From contig OZ220684.1 in NCBI GenBank assembly GCA_965116395.1, positions 3,224,001 through 3,288,000 of the forward strand: a DNA stretch of 64,000 bases. The letters run 5' to 3'. The notes beneath the pieces are model-generated. The model did not search any database. It was not told where the DNA came from and was given only the letters and a program-made list of their open reading frames with translations. Shown piece by piece: positions 16,678-25,816 of the stretch (positions within the stretch are counted from its first letter, which is position 1; each line of letters opens with the position of its first letter). The translations under genes were made by a program, and so were the position numbers. This stretch comes from Bin5 sp965116395 (GTDB lineage: Bacteria; Chloroflexota; Anaerolineae; Caldilineales; Caldilineaceae).

Positions 16678-17742
16678 ATGCCACAGATTGCTGCTGATCG
16701 ACTCGAACAGATCGCAGGACGACTCCTGGTAGCCGCGGGTGCTTCCGCCGCTGAAGCCGGCATCGTCTCGCGCCACCTGATTGCCGCCAATCTGGCCGGC
16801 CACGACTCCCACGGCATTATCCATATTCCAGGGTACATCGCCTCCATCCAAAGGGGGCACATGCAGCCCGGCGCTCCCTTTGACATCATTCAGGAAAGCC
16901 GGGCAACAACGGTCGTAGACGGAAACTGGGGCTTTGGATTCACGGTTTCAGAACGAGCGATGCAACTGACCATCGACAAAGCGCGCCAGGAAAACGTCGC
17001 CGCGGCCACAGTCGTGCGTCAGGGCCACGTCGGGCGTCTGACAGACTACCCGTTGATGGCCGCCGAAGCCGGCATGATTGGCCTCATGACCGCTGACTCT
17101 GGCCGCGGCCCAAAGAGCGTCGCCCCCTTCGGCGGGCGTGAGCCTAGATTGGGCACAAATCCAATCTGCATCGCTGTCCCCTCCAATCTGGAAGGTCCCT
17201 TCTACATCGATATCGCTACCTCTGCTGTTGCCGGCGGCAAATTGGGGGTTGCCATTGAGCGCGGGCAGTCGATACCCACCGGCTGGGTGATCGACAGCGA
17301 AGGACGCGCCGCCACCGACCCTGCCGCCGCTCGCAAAGGCGGGGCCATGCTGCCCCTGGGCGGTTCGGAAGGTCACAAAGGCTACGGTCTGTCCGCGATG
17401 GTAGAGATACTCTCCGGGCTGCTCACCGGCCTGGGATTTGGGATTGAACCGACGGGCCGCCACAATGACGGCTGTTTCATGGCCGTCTTCCAGGTTGATG
17501 CCTTTCGTCCGCTGACGGAGTTCAAACAGGAAGTAACCGAATTCGCCCGATATCTGACGGCAACTCCCCCTGCAGAAGGTGTCGAACGTGTCTATTACCC
17601 CGGCGAACTGGAGTATCTGCGAACCCGAAAGGGGCGTGTGGATGGTATCTACGTCGAAGATGGGACCTGGCAGAAGCTTATCGCTCTGGCCGCCGAACTG
17701 GGCGTTGATGAAAAGCTTTTTTCTGAACCTGGTCGGCACTGA
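16678..17742 (+). CDS. Ldh2/malate dehydrogenase-type NAD(P)-dependent 2-hydroxyacid dehydrogenase
   Basis: A 354-residue protein of the Ldh2 family (malate, L-lactate, ureidoglycolate and related dehydrogenases), which is not related to classical LDH. Family marks are NLAGHDSHGIIHIPGY with the active-site His, VDGNWGFGFTVSERAM, VRQGHVGRLTDYP, FGGREPRLGTNP and GSEGHKGYGLSAMVEIL. Length is typical. GGAG lies upstream of ATG 16678. It follows the sulfatase-like gene by 81 bases and precedes the DHA operon, which has its own candidate promoter. Confidence 0.92.
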   Translation: MPQIAADRLEQIAGRLLVAAGASAAEAGIVSRHLIAANLAGHDSHGIIHIPGYIASIQRGHMQPGAPFDIIQESRATTVVDGNWGFGFTVSERAMQLTIDKARQENVAAATVVRQGHVGRLTDYPLMAAEAGMIGLMTADSGRGPKSVAPFGGREPRLGTNPICIAVPSNLEGPFYIDIATSAVAGGKLGVAIERGQSIPTGWVIDSEGRAATDPAAARKGGAMLPLGGSEGHKGYGLSAMVEILSGLLTGLGFGIEPTGRHNDGCFMAVFQVDAFRPLTEFKQEVTEFARYLTATPPAEGVERVYYPGELEYLRTRKGRVDGIYVEDGTWQKLIALAAELGVDEKLFSEPGRH

Positions 17743-17777
17743 GCTTGTACTGCGCCTGCCGCTGGCCACCCGCAGCG

Positions 17778-17806
17778 TTGGAAAACGCCGCACTTCAGGC
17801 TACAAT
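17778..17806 (+). promoter_or_regulatory. Candidate sigma70-type promoter of the dha/glp operon
   Basis: TTGGAA (17778-17783, 4 of 6) and TACAAT (17801-17806, 5 of 6) with a 17-base spacer, 37 bases upstream of the dhaK ATG. It lies between the Ldh2-type gene and dhaK, where an operon start is expected. No operator-like palindrome is obvious next to it. Confidence 0.55.
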
Positions 17807-17842
17807 AGCCGTGGTGTTTCAGAGCATTGCCCACATTGAATT

Positions 17843-18826
17843 ATGCAAAGCCTGATGAATAAACCGGGCAGTGACATCACGCAGAGTTTGCGTGGCATGG
17901 CGCTGTGTCACCCGGACACAATCAAAGTACATTTTGACCCGGACTATGTCGAGCGAACGGTAACGGCCCGTTCCGGGAAAGTCGCGGTTATCAGCGGCAG
18001 CGGCAGTGGACACGAACCTTTGCCCACCGGCTATGTCGGTCTTGGTATGCTGGATGCCGCCTGCCCCGGCCCGATCTTTACCAGTCCTTCCCCCATTCAG
18101 CTGCTGGCGGCTGTCCATTCGGTCGATCACGGTGGAGGCGTGCTATTCGTCGTCAAAAACTATGCCGGCGGCGTACTCAACACCGAACTGACCATCGAGC
18201 TTGCTCTGCAGGAGGGAATCGACGCCCGCTATGTGCTCGTCAACGACGACGTATCGATTGCGAACGTCGCCAACCGCCGCGGGCTCGGCGCGGCCGCGCT
18301 GGCCTGTAAAATCGCCGGGGCTGCCGCCGAATCCGGATACACGCTGGACGAAGCCGTGAAAGTAACGCGGCGGGCTATCGCCTCTTGCCGTAGTATGGGC
18401 GTGGGCACCAACGTGAACACGCTCCCGCGCAACGGCCCCGGGGCCATCCTGGCAGACGATTCGATCGAACTCGGTGTAGGCATCCACGGTGAACCTGGCG
18501 AAGTGCGTTCTGTCAGTAAAGGCATGTCAGAGATCGTCGGCCTGATCGGACAGCCCATTCTCAAAGACCTGCCCTTTGCTGCCGGCGATCGCGTACTGCT
18601 CTTGATTAGCGGGATGGGGGGAACGCCGCCGCTGGAACTGTATCTCTTCTCCGAGGCCATTCACGATATGTTGGTCGCAAATCGAATTCGGGTCGAGCGC
18701 CAATTGGTTGGAAACTATCTGACCAGCCTCGGTCGCGGCGGATATACCGTAACTCTGATGAGACTGGATAACGAACTACAGGACCTGTGGGACGCGCCCG
18801 TCCATACACCCGCGCTGCACTGGTGA
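17843..18826 (+). CDS. dhaK: Dihydroxyacetone kinase, DhaK subunit (divergent)
   Basis: A 327-residue protein that should bind dihydroxyacetone and accept phosphate from DhaL. Family marks are GSGSGHEPLPTGYVG with His57, ACPGPIFTSP, KNYAGGVLNTE, GVGIHGEPGE with His215 (equivalent to the covalent E. coli His218), and the ending WDAPVHTPALHW. The residue matching the catalytic Asp109 of E. coli DhaK (NYTGD) is Gly110 here. The protein is also about 30 residues shorter than the 356-residue E. coli protein, with a deletion after VNDDV. It may be a slower enzyme, use another triose or tetrose, or be DhaQ-like. Confidence 0.88.
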   Translation: MQSLMNKPGSDITQSLRGMALCHPDTIKVHFDPDYVERTVTARSGKVAVISGSGSGHEPLPTGYVGLGMLDAACPGPIFTSPSPIQLLAAVHSVDHGGGVLFVVKNYAGGVLNTELTIELALQEGIDARYVLVNDDVSIANVANRRGLGAAALACKIAGAAAESGYTLDEAVKVTRRAIASCRSMGVGTNVNTLPRNGPGAILADDSIELGVGIHGEPGEVRSVSKGMSEIVGLIGQPILKDLPFAAGDRVLLLISGMGGTPPLELYLFSEAIHDMLVANRIRVERQLVGNYLTSLGRGGYTVTLMRLDNELQDLWDAPVHTPALHW

Positions 18827-18857
18827 CTGAATTGTATAGGAATCACGGAAGACGAAA

Positions 18858-19511
18858 ATGGGTCAGGAGATCACAGTAACGCAGCTTCGCAGATGGCTTT
18901 TGGCTTACGCTGCTCGTATCATCGAGAACGAAGACCATCTGACCGAGTTGGATACAGCAATTGGCGATGCGGATCACGGAGTCAATATGCGTCGCGGTAT
19001 GGGAAAGCTGCAGGAGCGTCTACAGGATGAAGAGCAAACGGAAGACATTGGTTCCTTCCTGCGTTCGGTTGCCATGACGCTCATCAGCGGGGTTGGCGGG
19101 GCTGCCGGCCCACTGTATGGAACCTTTTTCCTGCGCGCCGCCACCAGCCCGACAAACGGCAGCTCGGTCGACCTTGCCCAGTTGACGCAGATGTTCCGCT
19201 TCGGCCTGGACGGACTCCAGCAACGGGGCAAGGCCCAGACCGATGACAAGACCATGATCGATACGATCCAGCCGGCGGTGGAGGCGATGGAAGCAGCGCT
19301 GGCTACCCAACAGAGCACCGCCGTCGTTCTGGCCGCAGCCCGCCAGGCCGCCCATTTGGGCATGAAACATACGATTGAAATTGAGGCCAGAAAAGGACGC
19401 GCCAGTTACCTTGGCCCGCATTCCATAGGTCACCAGGACCCGGGCGCGACCAGCGCCTACTTCCTGTTCGAAACCGCTGCCGAGGTGTTCACGAAAACTG
19501 GTGCCGACTGA
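18858..19511 (+). CDS. dhaL: Dihydroxyacetone kinase, ADP-binding subunit DhaL
   Basis: A 217-residue all-helical protein that holds ADP/ATP and passes phosphate to the substrate bound on DhaK. The Mg-binding aspartates are in LDTAIGDADHG (D32, D37, D39), and nucleotide contacts are in GVGGAAGPLYGTFF and in GRASYLGPHSIGHQDPGATS. All key residues are present, unlike in DhaK. In PTS-linked systems ADP stays bound and is rephosphorylated by DhaM. The gene overlaps glpK by one base (TGATG). Confidence 0.94.
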   Translation: MGQEITVTQLRRWLLAYAARIIENEDHLTELDTAIGDADHGVNMRRGMGKLQERLQDEEQTEDIGSFLRSVAMTLISGVGGAAGPLYGTFFLRAATSPTNGSSVDLAQLTQMFRFGLDGLQQRGKAQTDDKTMIDTIQPAVEAMEAALATQQSTAVVLAAARQAAHLGMKHTIEIEARKGRASYLGPHSIGHQDPGATSAYFLFETAAEVFTKTGAD

Positions 19512-21013
19512 TGCCTCAACTGATTGGCGCAATCGACTCCGGTACGACCAGCACCCGTTTCATGCTTTTTGACCAGAATGGTGCAGTTGTCGGTTTCGAC
19601 CAGCAGGAACACGAACAGATCTTCCCTCGCAGCGGCTGGGTCGAACACGATCCGCTGGAAATCTGGCAGCAGACCCAAGACGTGATCCGGGCGACCCTGT
19701 CCAAGTGCAACGTCCACCCCAGTCAGATCGCCGCTATTGGCATCACCAATCAACGCGAGACCGCGGTCATGTGGGATCGCCGCACAGGCATACCGGTCTG
19801 CAACGCCATCGTTTGGCAGGATACCCGCACCGACCGCATTTGTCGGCGCCTCGAGGAGGCCGGCCACGCGTCCACCGTCAGGCAGAAGGCCGGTCTGCCC
19901 CTGGCAACCTATTTCACCGGCCCGAAATTCCGCTGGATCCTGGAAAACGTAGATGGCGCCCAGGAAAAAGCCGACGCCGGCGAACTGATCTGCGGTACAG
20001 TTGACAGCTGGCTGATCTGGAAACTCACCGGCGGCGGTGTGCATGTCACCGATCCCACAAACGCCAGCCGTACCATGCTGATGGATCTGGAAACCCTGGC
20101 TTGGGATGCCGAACTGCTGGACATCCTGGATATTCCCTGCTCAATGTTGCCGGAAATCCGGCCCAGCAGCGCACCGGCCTTCTACGGCACGACCGCGCCG
20201 GATGGCCCTTTCGCCGCTGCCATTCCTATCTGCGGCAACCTGGGCGATCAGCAGGCAGCAACCGTCGGCCAGACCTGTTTCAGTCCTGGCGAAGCCAAAA
20301 ATACCTACGGGACCGGCTGTTTCATGATCCTGAACACCGGTGAGGAGATCGTCCACAGCCGTAACGGGCTGCTGACAACAGTCTGCTACCAGATGGGCGA
20401 GTCGGCGCCGGTCTACGCCCTTGAAGGCTCGATAGCAATGGCTGGCGCCACCGTGCAGTGGTTGCGCGACGAACTGCAACTGATCAGTTCGGCAGCCGAG
20501 ACCGAAGAGATCGCCCAAAGCGTTGCCAATAGCGGCGGTTGTTACCTGGTACCTGCCTTTAGCGGCCTGTTTGCACCGCATTGGCGCAGCGACGCCCGCG
20601 GCGTCATCGTTGGCCTTACCCGCTACGTGAACCGGGCACACATCGTGCGCGCCGCGCTCGAATCCATCTGCTATCAGACTCGCGAAGTGCTGGAGGCCAT
20701 GAACGCCGACAGCGGCGTGCCACTGCGCCAGCTTAAGGTGGACGGCGGCGCCACGGTTAACGACTTGCTGATGCAAATGCAGGCCGATATTGTGGGAACT
20801 GAGGTGATCCGGCCCCGCATCGCTGAAACAACCAGCCTCGGCGCGGCATATGCAGCCGGCTTGGCCGTCGGTTTCTGGCCAGACCTGGAAAGTCTGCGCC
20901 GGCAATGGCGGGTGGACAAGGTCTGGCAGCCGCAGAGCGACGAATCCGAACGGGCGCAGGACTATGCCGGCTGGCAAAAAGCCGTCGAACGCACTCTCTG
21001 TTGGGCGGAGTGA
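19511..21013 (+). CDS. glpK: Glycerol kinase
   Basis: A 500-residue FGGY-family kinase that makes glycerol-3-phosphate from glycerol and ATP. The N-terminus IGAIDSGTTSTRFMLFD is the phosphate-binding strand; GWVEHDPLEIW, GITNQRETAVMWD, YGTGCFMILNTG and the C-terminal DGGATVNDLLMQMQADI are classic GlpK segments. Length is normal. It sits between dhaL and dhaM, so glycerol and dihydroxyacetone use share one transcript. No glycerol facilitator gene is visible in the operon. Confidence 0.96.
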   Translation: MPQLIGAIDSGTTSTRFMLFDQNGAVVGFDQQEHEQIFPRSGWVEHDPLEIWQQTQDVIRATLSKCNVHPSQIAAIGITNQRETAVMWDRRTGIPVCNAIVWQDTRTDRICRRLEEAGHASTVRQKAGLPLATYFTGPKFRWILENVDGAQEKADAGELICGTVDSWLIWKLTGGGVHVTDPTNASRTMLMDLETLAWDAELLDILDIPCSMLPEIRPSSAPAFYGTTAPDGPFAAAIPICGNLGDQQAATVGQTCFSPGEAKNTYGTGCFMILNTGEEIVHSRNGLLTTVCYQMGESAPVYALEGSIAMAGATVQWLRDELQLISSAAETEEIAQSVANSGGCYLVPAFSGLFAPHWRSDARGVIVGLTRYVNRAHIVRAALESICYQTREVLEAMNADSGVPLRQLKVDGGATVNDLLMQMQADIVGTEVIRPRIAETTSLGAAYAAGLAVGFWPDLESLRRQWRVDKVWQPQSDESERAQDYAGWQKAVERTLCWAE

Positions 21014-21062
21014 GATTGGATTTGACCCGTCATTATTGTTGTCGGTCCCCGGAGTTTCAACT

Positions 21063-21473
21063 GTGATCGGTCTGGTAATCGTCTCCCACAGTGCCAAACT
21101 TGCCCAGGGCGTGCATGAATTGGCGGCACAGATGGCCGGCGACCAGGTTGGCATCAGTGATGCCGGCGGGCTCTCAGATGACAGTGAGACATTTGGCACC
21201 GACGCCTTCAAGATACTTTCCGCCATTGAGGAAGTCTGGTGTGATGACGGTGTACTGGTGTTGATGGATCTCGGCAGCGCCGTTATGTCGGCGGAAATCG
21301 CGCTGGAAATGTTACCGGAGCAGCAGCGGCAGAACTGTCTCCTGAGCAATGCGCCGCTGGTGGAGGGTGCAATCGTCGCCGCACTTCATGCCAGTCTGGG
21401 TGAGCCTTTGCAAGCAGTGAACAGAGTCGCCGAGGCCGCGCTATCGGCGCCGAAACTGGCAAACACCAGCTAA
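21063..21473 (+). CDS. dhaM: PTS-dependent dihydroxyacetone kinase phosphotransfer subunit DhaM (single EIIA domain)
   Basis: A 136-residue EIIA-mannose-type domain. The phosphorylated His is H9 in GLVIVSHSAKLAQG. It continues with the ISDAGG and VLVLMDLGSAVMSAEIALEML segments of DhaM. GTG 21063 has GGAG eight bases upstream; an open frame upstream overlaps glpK and is not used. Unlike E. coli DhaM, which fuses EIIA, HPr and part of EI, this is the single-domain form, and HPr and EI are encoded by the next two genes. It should rephosphorylate ADP on DhaL. Confidence 0.92.
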   Translation: MIGLVIVSHSAKLAQGVHELAAQMAGDQVGISDAGGLSDDSETFGTDAFKILSAIEEVWCDDGVLVLMDLGSAVMSAEIALEMLPEQQRQNCLLSNAPLVEGAIVAALHASLGEPLQAVNRVAEAALSAPKLANTS

Positions 21474-21507
21474 ACTAAACCAGGTATCGTAACCTTGGAA
21501 TTCTGAG

Positions 21508-21906
21508 ATGGAGAATCAATCTTCACCTTTCTCCCCTCTCGAGGGGAAAATAGAGAAGAATGAGCCGCACCAAGAGGGTGGAAATAGCAGCAACTCCCAC
21601 TCCTCTCCCCCCGACGCTCGTTCTTCACAGTTGGAGCCGCCGCATCAACTTTCCAAAAGTGTCGTGGTCACTGTCAGTGATCCCCGCGGTCTTCATCTGC
21701 GCTCCGGTAGAGATGTCGTGCGCATTGCCAGCCAGTTTCAGGCGGAGATTACAGCCTCCAACCTCAGCCGGAACAGCAATGCCGTCGATTTGAAAAGTAT
21801 TCTCCAACTGCTGCAGCTTCAGGCCCGCCAGGGGCACAGCCTGCAACTGGCCGCAACCGGCCCGGACGCTGACGCAGCCATCGAGGCGCTCTGCTCACTC
21901 TTCTGA
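21508..21906 (+). CDS. HPr-family phosphocarrier protein with N-terminal extension
   Basis: The C-terminal 85 residues are an HPr fold: the phosphorylatable His63 in GLHLRSGRDVV (the usual Pro after Arg is Ser), and a regulatory-Ser-like S97 in VDLKSILQLLQL. The first 46 residues are Ser/Pro/Glu-rich and encoded by DNA with a CCCCTC-TC-GAGGGG palindrome (21533-21546). The extension may therefore be absent from the protein; an in-frame TTG at 21631 would give a normal-sized HPr but has no clear ribosome site. It carries phosphate from EI to DhaM. Confidence 0.87.
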   Translation: MENQSSPFSPLEGKIEKNEPHQEGGNSSNSHSSPPDARSSQLEPPHQLSKSVVVTVSDPRGLHLRSGRDVVRIASQFQAEITASNLSRNSNAVDLKSILQLLQLQARQGHSLQLAATGPDADAAIEALCSLF

Positions 21907-21923
21907 AGCCAGCGAGAAAACCT

Positions 21924-23642
21924 GTGCAGCAGCTTTTTCACGGCCTCTCAGCAGCACCCGGGGTCGGCATCGGCAACCTATACAAATACTCCCCGGTCCC
22001 CGCCGACGATTCAGGCGGGACGCCCGCTCCGCCTGTCGGCGACCCCGAAGATGAGTGGGAACGCTTTCTTGCAGCCCGCCTGCTCGTCGATGAGGAATTG
22101 GCACGCCTCGCTCAGATTGGGCAAACTGCAACTGCGGAGATATTCCTCGTTCACCGCGAGATCCTCCATGACAGCACCTTGACCGAAGCAGTGCGCGCCG
22201 CCATCGACTCAGGTTCCGACGCTACCAGTGCCACCCGGCAGGCGACGGGGCAACTGGTCAAACTCTTCCAGGACCTCAGCGACCAGTACTTCGCCAGCCG
22301 CGCCACCGATATCCGCGATGTAGGTCAGCGCCTAGTCTACCGCCTGGGGGGCATCACTTCCGCCCGCCAGCTGAATCCGCTGCCCAACGGCACAATCCTG
22401 CTTGCCGAGGACTTGACCCCCTTCGATACAACCCATCTGGACCAGGCCCACGTTGTAGGCATTGCGCTGGCCGCCAGCACACCCACCGCCCACACCGCCA
22501 TTCTGGCCCGCAGTCTGGGCATTCCTCTCGTCTGCAGCGCCGGGGCGGAGATTCTGCAGCTGCACAGCGGTATGTTCGGCGTGGTCGATGGAATTCGTGG
22601 TCGTCTCCTCGTGGACCCGGATGAGGAGACGCTCGAACAATATGAACTCACCCGGTCGCGGCTGCGGCGCTTTCAGGCCGAGGCGCTCTCGCATTCCCAT
22701 GAGCCTGCCCTCACTCCGGACGGCGAACGCATTCCCGTACGCGTTAACGTCAACAGCCGCGAAGATCTCCTCCACATCCACTCCAACGGCGCCGAGGGCA
22801 TCGGTCTCCTTCGCACTGAAAACCTGTTCCAGCACCGCACCAGCCCACCTACCATTTCCGAGCAGCTGGATGCCTACCAGGATGTGCATTCATACACAAA
22901 CAGCCATTCCCTGACTGTGCGACTGCTTGACATCGGCGGCGACAAACCGGTTTCCTATCTGCAGCAACCCGCCGAAGCCAACCCCTTTCTCGGCGTGCGC
23001 GGCATCCGCCTGCTGCTTCGCCATCCGCAGATGCTCATCGATCAGGCCCGGGCCTTGGTGGAGCTTGCGCACAACGTTTCGCCGGTATCACGCATTCGAA
23101 TTCTCATCCCCATGATTTCGAAAGTGAACGAAGTCCAGCAGACTTTGGACCTGCTTAACGAGGTTCCCGGCTATCTGCATTGCCGTCAACAACTCGGCAC
23201 CCTGGAAGTAGGCGTCCTGATCGAAGTGCCGTCCGCTGCTCTGCTGGCGCATCACCTCGCGCCCCAGGTCGATTTTCTCAGCATCGGCACCAACGATCTG
23301 GCCCAATACACGCTCGCCGCCGACCGCGTGAACAGCGCTGTCGCCACACTCGCAACCCCGCTTGACCCTTCCGTCCTGCGCCTGATTGCCCTGACCTGCG
23401 AGGCGGGCCGCGCCAACGGAATCTCCGTCGCCATCTGTGGTGAAATCGGTGGAGACCCGTCTGTGCAGCCCCTGTTGCTGGGCTTGGGGTTGAATGAAAT
23501 CAGCGTCGCCGGCCCCGCCGTTCCCATGGTCAAATCCGCAATCCGGCGCGTGGATATGGACTCGGCCAGAGCGCTCGCCGCCAAAGCGCTCAAATGCAGC
23601 CGTGCCCAGGAGATCCACCAACTGCTCCACGACTTTGGATAG
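21924..23642 (+). CDS. ptsI: PEP-protein phosphotransferase (PTS enzyme I)
   Basis: A 572-residue cytoplasmic enzyme that takes phosphate from PEP and gives it to HPr. Domains: N-terminal HPr-binding helical part (about 40-140), swivelling His domain with H190 in STPTAHTAILAR, and the PEP-binding barrel with LLRTENLF, GVRGIRLLL, FLSIGTNDLAQYTLAADR and AICGEIGGDP. GTG 21924 is 18 bases after the HPr stop. No EIIBC sugar permease gene is nearby, so its apparent client is DhaM. Confidence 0.95.
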   Translation: MQQLFHGLSAAPGVGIGNLYKYSPVPADDSGGTPAPPVGDPEDEWERFLAARLLVDEELARLAQIGQTATAEIFLVHREILHDSTLTEAVRAAIDSGSDATSATRQATGQLVKLFQDLSDQYFASRATDIRDVGQRLVYRLGGITSARQLNPLPNGTILLAEDLTPFDTTHLDQAHVVGIALAASTPTAHTAILARSLGIPLVCSAGAEILQLHSGMFGVVDGIRGRLLVDPDEETLEQYELTRSRLRRFQAEALSHSHEPALTPDGERIPVRVNVNSREDLLHIHSNGAEGIGLLRTENLFQHRTSPPTISEQLDAYQDVHSYTNSHSLTVRLLDIGGDKPVSYLQQPAEANPFLGVRGIRLLLRHPQMLIDQARALVELAHNVSPVSRIRILIPMISKVNEVQQTLDLLNEVPGYLHCRQQLGTLEVGVLIEVPSAALLAHHLAPQVDFLSIGTNDLAQYTLAADRVNSAVATLATPLDPSVLRLIALTCEAGRANGISVAICGEIGGDPSVQPLLLGLGLNEISVAGPAVPMVKSAIRRVDMDSARALAAKALKCSRAQEIHQLLHDFG

Positions 23643-23649
23643 CCCCTTG

Positions 23650-25488
23650 ATGAAACGGATGCAAACGGAAATCCTTGTGATCGGCGGCGGCGCAACCGGC
23701 GCCGGTGTTGCCTGGGATGCCGCACTGCGCGGTTTTCGCACCATCCTCGTCGAAAAACGCGACCTGACCCACGGCACGACCGGGCGATACCACGGCCTGC
23801 TGCACAGCGGCGCACGATACGTGTTGAAAGATGTCGACAGCGCCCTCGAATGTAACAGCGAAAACCGCATCTTGCGCCGTACTCATACCCACTGCATCGA
23901 AGACACGGGCGGATTCTTCGTCGTTACGCCCGAAGATGAGGACGATTACCCCGATCGTTTCGCGGCCGCCTGCCGTCGCCTCAACATTCCCTGCACCGAG
24001 ATTCCCACTGTGTCGGCTTTGCGGCGTGAGCCTCTGCTGAATCCCCGCATCAGTCGCGTCTTCGAACTGGCCGACGCGGCCGCCGACAGCTTCCTCGCCA
24101 CCCACGCCACTGCCCAGGCCGCGCGCCAGGCCGGCGCATTCCTTCTTCCTTATCACGAGGTCACGGGTCTCCATCTTTCCGGCGGCGACGGCAATCGGGC
24201 AGTCTCCGGCGCCACCGTTCTCGATGCCGTTTCAGGCGAAAATCTGCGGATTGAAGCCGACCTCGTAATTAACGCCGCTGGCGCATGGTCCGGCAAGGTC
24301 GCCGCGCTGGCAGGTGTAGATGTAAGGATGATCCTGGGCAAAGGGGTAATGCTCGCGACCAACCGCCGTCTGACAAACACGGTCATCAACCGCTGCAAAA
24401 TGCCCAGTGACGGCGACATTCTCGTGCCGATTCACACCGTCAGTGTCATCGGCACGACCGACGAGCAGGTCGCCGATCCCGAAAATCTGCCGATTGAGCA
24501 GTGGGAAGTAGACTTGATGCTGACCGAAGGCGACAAACTGGTGCCCGGCCTCAGCAGTAGCCGGATATTGCGAGCCTGGGCCGGCGTCCGCCCTCTCTAC
24601 CAGGAACCGCTCACGCCGGAAGAGCCGGCTCACAGCCGCAATGCGTCCCAGTCTACGCAGCTGCACGAGCAGGAATCACCGCAAGAGAGCCGCGACGCGA
24701 CCCGCGCCCTGGCACTGCTCGACCACCAGCAGCGCGACGGTGTCAGCGGTTTCCTCACCATTACCGGTGGCAAATGGACGACGTTCCGCCTGATGGCTGA
24801 ATCAGCAGTCGACGCCGCCTGCGCGCAGTTAGGTGTCTCACGTCCTTGCCGTACTGCGGAGACAACCGTGCCTGGTGTCGAACAGGGCCACTACTGGCTC
24901 GGTCACAGACTCAATGAAATTGAAGAGGAAGAGCTGCAAACGGAGCTGATCTGCGAGTGTGAGCTCGTCACCCGTTCGATGTTGGAAGGCGCCGCGCAAC
25001 ACAACCCGACCGTCACACTGGACGATCTGCGCCGCGACGTACGCCTTGGCATGGGGCCCTGCCAGGGGGGATTTTGCACCTATCGCGCAGTTGGCATCCT
25101 GCACGAAATGCGTACCGCCGATAACCCGCCCGTAGCCGGAGAATGGGCGGTGGCCCATATGCAATCTCCGGCCCATCATCACAACGACGGCTCCGCTGCA
25201 GAAGGCGCCGACAAGAGCACGGCGTCGTCTCCCTCCCACACTCTTGCTTCCAACGAGCCCCAGCGCTCCGCCGCCATCGACCCGCAGGCGGAACTTTCCG
25301 AGCCGAATCTGCTCTTGCGAGACTTTCTGCAGGAACGCTGGAAGGGCGTCACGCCGATCCTGTGGGGACAGCAACTACGCCAGGAGAGACTGGACGAACT
25401 GATTTATCTGAGTATTCTGAATGCCGATCATCTCCCGGTCGATGACAGGGAAAGCCCGCTCTCGTCCTTCTATCGCTCCAATTCTTGA
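23650..25488 (+). CDS. glpA: Anaerobic-type glycerol-3-phosphate dehydrogenase, subunit A
   Basis: A 612-residue FAD enzyme oxidising glycerol-3-phosphate to dihydroxyacetone phosphate. The FAD fold begins ILVIGGGATGAGVAWDAALRG, followed by HGTTGRYHGLLHSGARYV. The C-terminal BFD-like [2Fe-2S] domain has its cysteines in ICECE and in GPCQGGFC. About 100 residues beyond that domain are longer than in E. coli GlpA (about 540) and include a low-complexity His/Ser-rich stretch. ATG 23650 is eight bases after ptsI. An inserted repeat element separates it from glpB. Confidence 0.94.
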   Translation: MKRMQTEILVIGGGATGAGVAWDAALRGFRTILVEKRDLTHGTTGRYHGLLHSGARYVLKDVDSALECNSENRILRRTHTHCIEDTGGFFVVTPEDEDDYPDRFAAACRRLNIPCTEIPTVSALRREPLLNPRISRVFELADAAADSFLATHATAQAARQAGAFLLPYHEVTGLHLSGGDGNRAVSGATVLDAVSGENLRIEADLVINAAGAWSGKVAALAGVDVRMILGKGVMLATNRRLTNTVINRCKMPSDGDILVPIHTVSVIGTTDEQVADPENLPIEQWEVDLMLTEGDKLVPGLSSSRILRAWAGVRPLYQEPLTPEEPAHSRNASQSTQLHEQESPQESRDATRALALLDHQQRDGVSGFLTITGGKWTTFRLMAESAVDAACAQLGVSRPCRTAETTVPGVEQGHYWLGHRLNEIEEEELQTELICECELVTRSMLEGAAQHNPTVTLDDLRRDVRLGMGPCQGGFCTYRAVGILHEMRTADNPPVAGEWAVAHMQSPAHHHNDGSAAEGADKSTASSPSHTLASNEPQRSAAIDPQAELSEPNLLLRDFLQERWKGVTPILWGQQLRQERLDELIYLSILNADHLPVDDRESPLSSFYRSNS

Positions 25489-25524
25489 TTCTCGGACACA
25501 GTACTTGAGATACTTTGTTCGAAA

Positions 25525-25816
25525 GAAACTACTCAGGCACAACTAATCTGCGATCTAGGAATGAGGCGAGCAATGGTGCTCTCTCAACTCTTTACTTTTA
25601 TATGGGCGGTCGGGCCTTCGGCCCTCCCTTGTGCAGGGGCTGCGCCCCCGCAACGCCCCCCTACAAAACCATCCCTCACCGACCTTGTGTGCGCATTCCA
25701 GCGGTGCGGCTCCAGCAACCTGGCTGCCGCCAACCGAATACGCGATCAGATAGCCTGAATGGCGGCCGGGATAAAGGGCTGGTCAAGACAGACACTGTAT
25801 CTGGCTTAGTAGTTTC
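25525..25816 (+). mobile_element. MITE-like element, copy A (292 bp), between glpA and glpB
   Basis: Terminal inverted repeats GAAACTACTCAGGC (25525) and its near complement ending GGCTTAGTAGTTTC (25816) are flanked by a perfect 8-base duplication GTTCGAAA (25517-25524 and 25817-25824). Inside is a GC-rich core with two small hairpins (GGGCC-TTC-GGCCC and GGGGC-TGC-GCCCC). It encodes no transposase. It has the same length as copy B and interrupts the glp operon between genes without breaking either. Confidence 0.85.

Noticed and set aside
15100..16860. Long minus-strand open frame (586 codons) opposite the sulfatase-like gene
   Set aside because: It mirrors the plus-strand gene, has no recognisable domain, and the plus strand carries clear family motifs with good start context.
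20141..21349. Minus-strand open frame of 402 codons opposite glpK and dhaM
   Set aside because: It overlaps two clear genes in the other strand and has no motif.
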